From Dongia_A sp039808885 (GTDB taxonomy: Bacteria > Pseudomonadota > Alphaproteobacteria > Dongiales > Dongiaceae), in contig JBDHTX010000008.1 in NCBI GenBank assembly GCA_039808885.1, positions 62,001 through 126,000 of the forward strand: 64,000 bases of DNA, read 5' to 3'. The position numbers were made by a program, and so were the translations under genes. Shown piece by piece: positions 57,581-64,000 of this stretch. The notes beneath the pieces were generated by a model. That model worked only from the letters and a program-made list of their open reading frames with translations, had not been told where the DNA came from and did no database searches. How positions within the stretch are numbered: the first letter of the stretch is position 1; each line of letters opens with the position of its first letter.

Positions 57581-57651
57581 CGACAATGCCGCCCCGCCGC
57601 ATATTTGGATTGCGTCCGGACGGTCTCACGACTAGCCTTCAGCGTCAATAT

Positions 57652-57678
57652 TGCGAAACACCGTTTCGCATTGCGAAA
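57652..57678. promoter_or_regulatory. IclR operator palindrome
   Basis: TGCGAAAC at 57652-57659 and GTTTCGCA at 57663-57670 form a perfect 8-base inverted repeat with an ACC spacer. A third half-site, TGCGAAA, follows at 57672-57678, 20 bases after the first. It lies in the 110-base divergent gap between the IclR and hydratase genes. Confidence 0.72.
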
Positions 57679-57690
57679 TTGGGGGCGGCC

Positions 57691-58461
57691 GTGAGCGAAG
57701 TCCTGCATGAGCGCTTGGAAGGCGGCATCCTGCTGCTGCGCATCAACCGGCCGGAGGCGAAGAACGCCCTGAACCAGGAGGTGCGCCGGCTGCTGGCCGA
57801 GCATTGCAGCGCCGCCGCCACCGATGACGGCGTGAAGGCCATCGTGCTGACCGGCAATGCCGAGGCCTTCGCCGCCGGCGCCGACATCAAGGCGATGGCC
57901 GAGGCGACGCCGATCGAGCTCATGCTCCGCCGCAATCACGAGCAATGGCAGGCGATCGCCCGCTGCCCCAAGCCGATCGTCGCCGCAGTGCAGGGCTATG
58001 CCCTGGGCGGCGGCTGCGAACTCGCCATGCATGCCGACATCATCGTCGCCGGCGAGAGCGCGACCTTCGGCCAGCCGGAGGTGCGGGTCGGCATCATGCC
58101 CGGCGCCGGCGGCACGCAGCGCCTGACCCGCGCCGTCGGCAAGTTCAAGGCCATGCTCTATTGCCTGACCGGCCAGACCTTCAGCGGCCGCGAGGCCTTC
58201 GAGATGGGCCTCGCCAGCAAGGTGGTGCCCGATGCCGAGGTGCTGGACGCGGCGCTGGAGATCGCCCGCACCATCTGCAAGATGCCGCCCTTGGCGATCC
58301 GCCAGATCAAGGAGGTGATGCTGGCCGGCGCCGACGCGCCGCTGGAGACCGCCTTGATGCTGGAGCGCAAGGCATTCCAGATGCTGTTCGACAGCGCCGA
58401 CCAGAAGGAGGGCATGCGCGCCTTCCTGGAGAAGCGCAAGCCGAGCTACAAGGGCGCCTGA
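57691..58461 (+). CDS. Enoyl-CoA hydratase/isomerase
   Basis: 256-residue crotonase-fold enzyme that hydrates enoyl-CoA. The GTG at 57691 was taken because it follows GGGGGCGG and the operator; an upstream frame starting before 57652 would cross the operator. Motifs: GNAEAFAAGADIKAMAEA, VQGYALGGGCELAMHADIIV, PEVRVGIMPGAGGTQRLTRA. It starts the plus-strand arm of the IclR cluster and is one base from the dehydrogenase gene. Confidence 0.9.
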   Translation: MSEVLHERLEGGILLLRINRPEAKNALNQEVRRLLAEHCSAAATDDGVKAIVLTGNAEAFAAGADIKAMAEATPIELMLRRNHEQWQAIARCPKPIVAAVQGYALGGGCELAMHADIIVAGESATFGQPEVRVGIMPGAGGTQRLTRAVGKFKAMLYCLTGQTFSGREAFEMGLASKVVPDAEVLDAALEIARTICKMPPLAIRQIKEVMLAGADAPLETALMLERKAFQMLFDSADQKEGMRAFLEKRKPSYKGA

Positions 58462-58462
58462 C

Positions 58463-59971
58463 ATGAGCCTCGACGTGCAGCGCCCCGACCTCACCCTCGC
58501 CGTCATCGGCTGCGGCGTGATGGGCCAGGGCATCGCCCAGATCGCCGCCCAGGCCGGCTGCCGCGTGCTGATGCTGGATGCGCGGCCGGGCGCCGCGGAG
58601 GGCGCGAAGACAGCCATCGCCGGCATGCTGGCGAAGCTCGTCGAGCGCGGCAAGCTCGCGCAAGCGGACGCCGACAGGGCCGTCGCGCTGCTCAATCCCG
58701 TGGCGGCCATCGCCGATCTCGCCCCGGCGCAGATCGTGATCGAGGCCATCGTCGAGGCGATCGAGGCCAAGCGGCAATTGCTGCGCGAGCTGGAAGCCGT
58801 CGTGGCCGAGGATTGCCTGATCGCCACCAATACCTCGTCGCTCTCCGTCACCGCCATCGCCGCCGCGGCGAAACATCCGGGCCGCGTCGCCGGATTCCAC
58901 TTCTTCAACCCCGTGCCGCTGATGAAGGTGGTCGAGGTGATCGACGGCGCGCTGACCGCATCCTGGGTGGCACCGGCGTTGACGGCGCTCGCCCGGCGCA
59001 TGGGCCATCGCCCGGTCAAGGCCAAGGACACGCCGGGCTTCCTGGTCAACCATGCCGGGCGCGGCTACGGCACCGAGGCCCTGCGGACCTTAAGCGAAGG
59101 CGTCGCCGACACCGCGACCATCGACGCGATCCTGAAGGGCGCCTGCGGATTCCGCATGGGGCCCTTCGAGCTGCTCGACCTGACCGGGCTCGACGTCAGC
59201 CATCCGGTGATGGAATCGATCTATCACCAGTTCTACGAGGAGCCGCGCTTCCGCCCCTCACCGCTCACCGCGCAGCGCCTGGCGGCGGGGCTGCTCGGCC
59301 GCAAGACGAAGCGCGGCTTCTACGACTACGGTGGCAAGGCCGAAACAGCGGCACCGGCGCCGCCGCGCGGCGCCCTGCCGCGCTCGGTCTGGATCACCGA
59401 AGGCCCCAATGCCGACGAGATCGCCCGGATCGCCCTGGCCACGGGCATCGCGGTCGGCACGCCGCACGACGCGGAGCTGATCGTCGTGCCGCTGCTGGGC
59501 GAGGATGCCAGCGGCGCGGTGCACCGCCTGGGCCTCGACGCAACGCGCAGCGTCGGCATCGACGCGCTGTTCGGCCTGGCGACCCACCGCACGCTGGTGG
59601 CGAATCCGGCGACGGCGCAGGCGGCGAAGGAAAGCGCCCTTGCCTTGTTCACCGCCGACGGCGTGGCGGCGAGCCTCGTCGCGGATTCGCCCGGCGCGGT
59701 GGCGCAGCGCGTGCTGGCCACCGTCGTCAACATCGCCTGCGACATCGCCCAGCAGCGCATCGCCACGCCCGAGGATATCGACGCGGCGGTGACGCTGGGC
59801 CTCGGCTATCCCAAGGGACCGCTGGCCTGGGGTGATGCCATCGGCGCCGGCAACGTCCTCACCATCCTGGAACGCCTGCTCGCGATCACCGGCGATCCAC
59901 GCTATCGCCCCAGCCTGTGGCTGCGCCGCCGGGCGCTGCTCGGCCTCTCCCTCACCCATCCGGAAGCCTGA
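58463..59971 (+). CDS. 3-hydroxyacyl-CoA dehydrogenase, PaaH/DcaH-like
   Basis: 502-residue NAD-dependent enzyme with the dinucleotide loop VIGCGVMGQGIAQIAAQAG (residues 14-32), TNTSSLSVTAIAAAAKHPGR and FHFFNPVPLMKVVEVI. The long C-terminal part has two 3HCDH C-domains (GFLVNHAGRGYGTEALRTLS and GLGYPKGPLAWGDAIGAGNV), typical of phenylacetate/adipate-type dehydrogenases rather than simple FadB. It lies in a run of hydratase, dehydrogenase and thiolase and should oxidise 3-hydroxyadipyl-CoA or a similar intermediate. Confidence 0.93.
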   Translation: MSLDVQRPDLTLAVIGCGVMGQGIAQIAAQAGCRVLMLDARPGAAEGAKTAIAGMLAKLVERGKLAQADADRAVALLNPVAAIADLAPAQIVIEAIVEAIEAKRQLLRELEAVVAEDCLIATNTSSLSVTAIAAAAKHPGRVAGFHFFNPVPLMKVVEVIDGALTASWVAPALTALARRMGHRPVKAKDTPGFLVNHAGRGYGTEALRTLSEGVADTATIDAILKGACGFRMGPFELLDLTGLDVSHPVMESIYHQFYEEPRFRPSPLTAQRLAAGLLGRKTKRGFYDYGGKAETAAPAPPRGALPRSVWITEGPNADEIARIALATGIAVGTPHDAELIVVPLLGEDASGAVHRLGLDATRSVGIDALFGLATHRTLVANPATAQAAKESALALFTADGVAASLVADSPGAVAQRVLATVVNIACDIAQQRIATPEDIDAAVTLGLGYPKGPLAWGDAIGAGNVLTILERLLAITGDPRYRPSLWLRRRALLGLSLTHPEA

Positions 59972-59973
59972 AT

Positions 59974-61185
59974 ATGCTCGACGCCTATCTCTATGACGGC
60001 TTGCGCTCGCCCATCGGGCGGCATGGTGGGTCGCTGGCGACCGTCCGGGCCGACGATCTGGCCGCCACGCTCATCGCCAGGCTGACCGCGCGCGCCGGCT
60101 TTCCGAAAGACGCCTACGAGGACGTGATCCTCGGCAGCACCAACCAGGCGGGCGAGGATTCGCGCAATGTCGCGCGCTATGCCGGCTTGCTCGCCGGATT
60201 GCCCATCGAGACCGGCGGGCAGACGGTGAACCGCCTCTGCGCCTCGGGCCTGGCGGCGGTGATCGAGGCGGCGCGCGCCGTCACCTGCGGCGAGGGCGAG
60301 CTGTTCGTCGCCGGCGGGGTGGAGAATATGAGCCGCGCGCCATTCGTGCTCGGCAAGGCGGAGAGCGCCTTCAGCCGCGAGGCGAAGATCTTCGATTCCA
60401 CCATGGGCGCGCGCTTCCCCAACCCCAGGTTCACCACGCAGTTCGGCGACGACACCATGCCGCAGACCGCGGACAATATCGCCCGCGATCTCGGCATCAC
60501 GCGCGCCGCCAGCGACGCCTTCGCGCTGCGCTCGCAGCAGAACTATGCGGCGACGCTGGCGGCGGGCTTTTTCGCGGCGGAGATCGAGACCATTGAGCTG
60601 CCCGGCAAGCGCAAGGACGGCAGCGTCGCGGTGTTCGCCGCCGACGAGCATCCCCGGCCGCAGACCGATGCCGCCGGCCTCGCCAAGCTGAAGCCGCTGC
60701 AGGCCGATGGCGTGGTCACCGCCGGCAATGCCAGCGGCATCAATGACGGCGCTGCCATGCTCATCGTCGGCAGCCGCCAAGCGGGCGAGCGACACGGCAT
60801 CCGCCCACGCGGCCGCATCCTGGCCGCGGCGGCGGCCGGCGTCGCGCCGCGAGTGATGGGCCTTGGTCCCGTGCCGGCCAGCGCCAAGGCGCTGCAGCGC
60901 GCCGGGCTGAAGCTCGCCGACATGGACGTGATCGAGATCAACGAGGCCTTCGCCACCCAGGTGCTGGGTTGCACGCAGCAGATGGGCCTTGCCGGCGACG
61001 ACCAGCGCCTCAACCCCAATGGCGGCGCCATCGCCATCGGCCATCCGCTGGGGTGCTCCGGGGCCCGCCTCGCCTTGACCGCCTTGCGCCAGTTGGAGCG
61101 GACCGGCGGACGCTATGCTTTGGTGACGCTCTGCATCGGCATTGGGCAAGGGCTGGCGGCCATCATCGAGCGGGTGGAGAAGTGA
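59974..61185 (+). CDS. Acetyl-CoA acyltransferase (3-oxoadipyl-CoA thiolase-like)
   Basis: 403-residue thiolase with the active-site Cys89 (NRLCASG), His357 (GHPLGCSG) and Cys387 (TLCIGIGQG). The N-terminal DAYLYDGLRSPIGRHGGSLA is characteristic of PcaF/PaaJ-type thiolases that release succinyl-CoA and acetyl-CoA. It starts two bases after the dehydrogenase stop and is the last gene of the plus-strand arm. An R3 repeat lies between it and the next, convergent gene. Confidence 0.93.
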   Translation: MLDAYLYDGLRSPIGRHGGSLATVRADDLAATLIARLTARAGFPKDAYEDVILGSTNQAGEDSRNVARYAGLLAGLPIETGGQTVNRLCASGLAAVIEAARAVTCGEGELFVAGGVENMSRAPFVLGKAESAFSREAKIFDSTMGARFPNPRFTTQFGDDTMPQTADNIARDLGITRAASDAFALRSQQNYAATLAAGFFAAEIETIELPGKRKDGSVAVFAADEHPRPQTDAAGLAKLKPLQADGVVTAGNASGINDGAAMLIVGSRQAGERHGIRPRGRILAAAAAGVAPRVMGLGPVPASAKALQRAGLKLADMDVIEINEAFATQVLGCTQQMGLAGDDQRLNPNGGAIAIGHPLGCSGARLALTALRQLERTGGRYALVTLCIGIGQGLAAIIERVEK

Positions 61186-61203
61186 CCCCTCCAACGCAGC
61201 CCC

Positions 61204-61304
61204 GTCACCCCAAGGCTTGGCCTTGGGGTCCACGAGTTTGCCTGCAACGGTGCGGTCATGCCCGTCGAAACTCGTGGATGGCATGGCCAAGCCATGCCAT
61301 GACG
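61204..61304. repeat. R3 palindromic repeat, copy 3
   Basis: CCCCAAGGCTTGGCCTTGGGG hairpin, CCACGAGTTT, about 25 bases, AAACTCGTGG and a GGCATGGCCAAGCCATGCC hairpin. It lies between two convergent genes, where it could act as a two-way terminator. It shares the CTTGG-type loops and the CCACGAGTTT core with the copies at 41305 and 42289. Confidence 0.82.
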
Positions 61305-61317
61305 AACGCGCGTTGAC

Positions 61318-62748
61318 CTAGCCCAGCACGCTCGCGAATTTCGTATTCAGATACGGCTCGATCGCCTCGCTGCCGCCCTCGGAGCCGAAGCCGGAATCCT
61401 TCACCCCGCCGAACGGCACTTCCGGCAGCGCCAGGCCGTAATGATTGACCGAGACCATGCCGGATTCGATGCCGGCGATGGCGGCCTGGGTCCGCGATTG
61501 GGAGCGGGTGAAGACATAGGCGGCGAGGCCATAGGGCAGCCGGTTCGCCTCCGCCATCGCCTCCTCGTGCTCGGCGAAGGGGGCGATCAGCGCCACCGGG
61601 CCGAACGGCTCCTCGTTCATCGCCCGCGCTGTGACCGGCACGTCGGCGAGCACCGTCGGCTCGAAGAAATAGCCGCGATTGCCGATGCGGTTGCCGCCGG
61701 TGGTCAGCTTGGCGCCGCGCTGCACGGCATCCTGGATCATGCCTTCCAGCGCCGGGATGCGCCGGGCATTGGCGAGCGGCCCCATCTCGCTCGCCGCATC
61801 CTGGCCGTTACCCACCTTCACCGCCTGCGCCGCCGCGGTGAACTTGTCGACGAAGCCGTCATAGAGCTTGCGCTGCACCAGGAAGCGGGTCGGCGCCACG
61901 CAGATCTGCCCGGCATTGCGGAACTTGGCAGCGCTCATGCGCGTCACCGCCGCGTCGAGATCGGCGTCGTCATAGACGATGACCGGCGCATGGCCGCCGA
62001 GCTCCATGGTGACGCGCTTCATGTGCTGGCCGGCCAGCGCGGCGAGCTGCTTGCCCACGGCCGTCGAGCCGGTGAAGGAGATCTTGCGGATCACCGGATG
62101 CGGAATGAGATAGGATGAGATTTCCGCCGGCACGCCATAGACCAGGTTGACGGCGCCCGCCGGCACGCCGGCGTCGAGGAAGCAGCGCACCAGCTCGGCC
62201 GGCGCCGCCGGCGTTTCCTCCGGCGCCTTCAGGATGATCGAGCAGCCGGCGGCCAAAGCGGCGGAGATCTTGCGCACCGCCTGGTTGATCGGGAAGTTCC
62301 AGGGCGAGAAGGCGGCGACGGGGCCCACCGGCTCCCTCACCACCAGCTGCTGCACGTTGGGCGCGCGCGCGGGCACCACGCGGCCATAGGCGCGGCGTCC
62401 CTCTTCCGCCATCCACTCGATGATGTCGGCGCCGACGCCAGTCTCGAGCCGCGCCTGGGCCAGCGGCTTGCCCTGCTCCTGCGTCATCAGCTGGGCGATT
62501 GTCTCCAGACGCTCGCGCAGCAGCTCGGCGGCGCGGCGCATCACCTTCGCGCGCTCATAGGCCGAGACCTGGCGCCAGGCGGCGAAGCCGCGCGCCGCAG
62601 CTTCGAGCGCCGCGTCGAGATCGGCGCGGCCGGCCTGGGCCAAGCTGCCGATCTTCTCCTCGGTCGCCGGATTCAGCACCGGGATGGTGCGGCCATCCGC
62701 GGCCTTGGTCCATTTGCCGTCGATGCAAAGCAGGACATCGGGATACAT
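61318..62748 (-). CDS. NAD(P)-dependent aldehyde dehydrogenase (succinate-semialdehyde type)
   Basis: 476-residue ALDH with the catalytic Glu in TMELGGHAPVIVYDDADLD and the catalytic Cys in NAGQICVAPTRFLVQRKLYD (near residue 281), and FGGVKDSGFGSEGG at the C-terminus. This matches succinate-semialdehyde/glutarate-semialdehyde dehydrogenases. A CGGAG site precedes the ATG at 62748. It lies 16 bases after a dipeptide-type ABC ATPase gene and is probably cotranscribed with it, so the aldehyde may come from the imported compound. Confidence 0.92.
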   Translation of the reverse strand: MYPDVLLCIDGKWTKAADGRTIPVLNPATEEKIGSLAQAGRADLDAALEAAARGFAAWRQVSAYERAKVMRRAAELLRERLETIAQLMTQEQGKPLAQARLETGVGADIIEWMAEEGRRAYGRVVPARAPNVQQLVVREPVGPVAAFSPWNFPINQAVRKISAALAAGCSIILKAPEETPAAPAELVRCFLDAGVPAGAVNLVYGVPAEISSYLIPHPVIRKISFTGSTAVGKQLAALAGQHMKRVTMELGGHAPVIVYDDADLDAAVTRMSAAKFRNAGQICVAPTRFLVQRKLYDGFVDKFTAAAQAVKVGNGQDAASEMGPLANARRIPALEGMIQDAVQRGAKLTTGGNRIGNRGYFFEPTVLADVPVTARAMNEEPFGPVALIAPFAEHEEAMAEANRLPYGLAAYVFTRSQSRTQAAIAGIESGMVSVNHYGLALPEVPFGGVKDSGFGSEGGSEAIEPYLNTKFASVLG

Positions 62749-62764
62749 GCGGGAACTCCGGAAT

Positions 62765-63736
62765 TCAGTCGTTCGGGAAATGGCAGGCGAAGGAATGCAG
62801 GCCGTCCGGCGCGCCGAGGGCCGGCTCGGTCGCGGCGCAGATCTCGCCGGCCTTCCAGCAACGGGTGCGGAAGCGGCAGCCGCTCGGCGGATCGGCCGGG
62901 TTCGGCACGTCGCCCTTGAGGATGATGCGCTTCTTCGCCCGCCGCGCCTTGGGCGAGGAGACGGCGGAGAGCAGCGCCCGCGTATAGGGATGCGTCGGGC
63001 GGGCATAGAGCTCGTCGCGCGGCGCCAGCTCGACGATCTTGCCCAGATACATGACGGCGACGCGGTCGCAGAGATGCCGCACCACGGAGAGGTCGTGCGA
63101 GATGAACAGGCACGCGAGGTTGAACTTCTCCTGCAGCTCCTTCAGCAGGTTCAGCACGCCGGCCTGGATGCTGACGTCGAGGGCGGAGACCGGCTCGTCC
63201 AGCACCAGCAGCTCCGGTTCCACCGCCAGCGCCCGGGCGATGCCGATGCGCTGCCGCTGGCCGCCGGACAGCTCGTGCGGATAGCGCCCGGCGTAGTCCG
63301 CATCGAGCTTCACCACGTCCAGGAGCTCCCGGACCCGGGCCGATTTCGCCGCCTCGGAAAGCTCCAGCAGGCGCAGCGGCTCGGCGATGATGTCGCCCAC
63401 CTTCATGCGCGGATGCAGCGAGGCATAGGGGTCCTGGAACACCATCTGGATATGGCGCCGCAAGGGCTGCATCTCCGTGCGCGAGAGCTTCGCGATGTCG
63501 CGATCCTGGAAGCGGATCTCCCCGGCGCTGGGCTCCAGCAGGCGGGTGACGCAGCGGCCGAGGGTCGACTTGCCGCAGCCGGATTCGCCGACCAGGCCCA
63601 GCGTCTCGCCGCGGGCGATGTCGAAGCTGACGCCGGAGACCGCCTGCACATGGCCGATGGTGCGCTCCAGGATGATTCCCGACTTGATTGGGAAGGTCTT
63701 CACCAGGTCGCGCACCTGGAGGATGGGCGCGCTCAT
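62765..63736 (-). CDS. Dipeptide/oligopeptide ABC transporter ATPase, DppF type
   Basis: 323-residue ATPase with Walker A GESGCGKST at residues 50-58, LSGGQRQRIGIARAL, LLVLDEPVSALDVS and the C-terminal oligopeptide-transporter zinc-like motif (RTRCWKAGEICAATEP). It powers import of peptides, nickel or similar ligands with its DppD partner upstream. Its ATG overlaps the DppD stop. The permeases and binding protein lie beyond the right edge. Confidence 0.93.
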   Translation of the reverse strand: MSAPILQVRDLVKTFPIKSGIILERTIGHVQAVSGVSFDIARGETLGLVGESGCGKSTLGRCVTRLLEPSAGEIRFQDRDIAKLSRTEMQPLRRHIQMVFQDPYASLHPRMKVGDIIAEPLRLLELSEAAKSARVRELLDVVKLDADYAGRYPHELSGGQRQRIGIARALAVEPELLVLDEPVSALDVSIQAGVLNLLKELQEKFNLACLFISHDLSVVRHLCDRVAVMYLGKIVELAPRDELYARPTHPYTRALLSAVSSPKARRAKKRIILKGDVPNPADPPSGCRFRTRCWKAGEICAATEPALGAPDGLHSFACHFPND

Positions 63737-64000
63737 GCCACGCCCTCCGCCTTCAGGGACGGGATAGCGGTCTCGGCGAAATGGCAGGCGGCAATCGCGC
63801 CCCCCGCGACCGGACGCAGCAACGGCTCCTCGCGCCGGCAGATCTCCTGGGCATGGACGCAGCGCGGATGGAAACGGCAGGCCTGCGGCCGCGCCGCCAG
63901 CGACGGCAGGCTGCCGGGAATGGCCACCAGCCTCTCCACATTGCGGTCGATCTGCGGCAGCGAGGCGAGCAGGCCGTGGGTATAGGGATGATGCGGCGCG
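63733..64000 (-). CDS. Dipeptide ABC transporter ATPase, DppD type (3' fragment)
   Basis: About 88 C-terminal codons of the second ATPase, cut by the right edge. The visible part starts in the HHPYTHGLLASLPQIDRNVE block and has the C-terminal CRFHPRCVHAQEICRREEPL motif of this family. The nucleotide-binding domain is outside the window. It overlaps the DppF gene by four bases. Confidence 0.88.
   Translation of the reverse strand, partial: APHHPYTHGLLASLPQIDRNVERLVAIPGSLPSLAARPQACRFHPRCVHAQEICRREEPLLRPVAGGAIAACHFAETAIPSLKAEGVA

Overview
This is GC-rich DNA packed with genes on both strands, with many ATGA/GTGA/TTGA stop-start overlaps. The gene content points to a free-living alphaproteobacterium, probably Rhodospirillales- or Rhizobiales-like. 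The pointers are an ECF11-type sigma factor with its ChrR partner, several polyamine-type ABC importers, choline sulfatase, an IclR-controlled beta-oxidation cluster and typical alphaproteobacterial palindromic repeats. The taxonomic guess is an inference. I see no rRNA, tRNA, CRISPR array, transposase or phage gene.

Layout: (1) 1-3363: polyamine-type ABC importer genes (minus) and a divergent GntR regulator with operator-like palindromes between them. (2) 3371-4702: a family 1 glycosyltransferase. (3) 4722-13782: a predicted singlet-oxygen/ChrR regulon. It holds a three-gene plus-strand operon, a five-gene minus-strand operon (FAD oxidoreductase, DUF1365, cyclopropane-synthase family, MFS, DUF3833) and sigma factor-ChrR. 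Each of the three transcription units has a TGATCC-N18-TA promoter match. (4) 13779-15461: LemA and an M48 protease. (5) 15578-21406: a catabolic-looking cluster (TMADH-family flavoprotein, LysR, DUF1028, RidA, HpaB-family monooxygenase). (6) 21567-25797: housekeeping and small regulatory genes, including a solitary ectoine-synthase-like gene opposite a LysR gene. (7) 25918-31430: a second polyamine-type ABC operon, an MFS exporter and a secreted cupin.

(8) 32174-50334 is the most interesting part. It contains a B12-dependent diol dehydratase with large and medium subunits fused, and its small subunit. These are followed by a third ABC importer (Tat-exported binding protein), an SDR, a class II aldolase, an AraC-type regulator, and a bacterial microcompartment operon: APH-family kinase, class III aminotransferase/phospho-lyase, CoA-acylating aldehyde dehydrogenase, BMC-T, an unknown protein, BMC-P, BMC-H and a second BMC-T. 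The kinase, phospho-lyase, ALDH and SDR set matches the RMM (aminoacetone/1-amino-2-propanol) microcompartment type. Diol dehydratase also makes propionaldehyde, so both routes could feed one ALDH. GTCAAG direct repeats with a 21-base period precede the dehydratase, importer and microcompartment operons and may be AraC-regulator sites.

(9) 50515-53911: PRC-barrel protein, choline sulfatase and a META/MliC lipoprotein. (10) 54040-61185: an IclR-controlled acyl-CoA ligase/dehydrogenase (minus) and hydratase/dehydrogenase/thiolase (plus) set with a palindromic operator between the two arms. (11) 61318-64000: an aldehyde dehydrogenase and dipeptide-type ABC ATPases, cut by the right edge. Three families of palindromic intergenic repeats are scattered through the window, and one copy interrupts the microcompartment operon.
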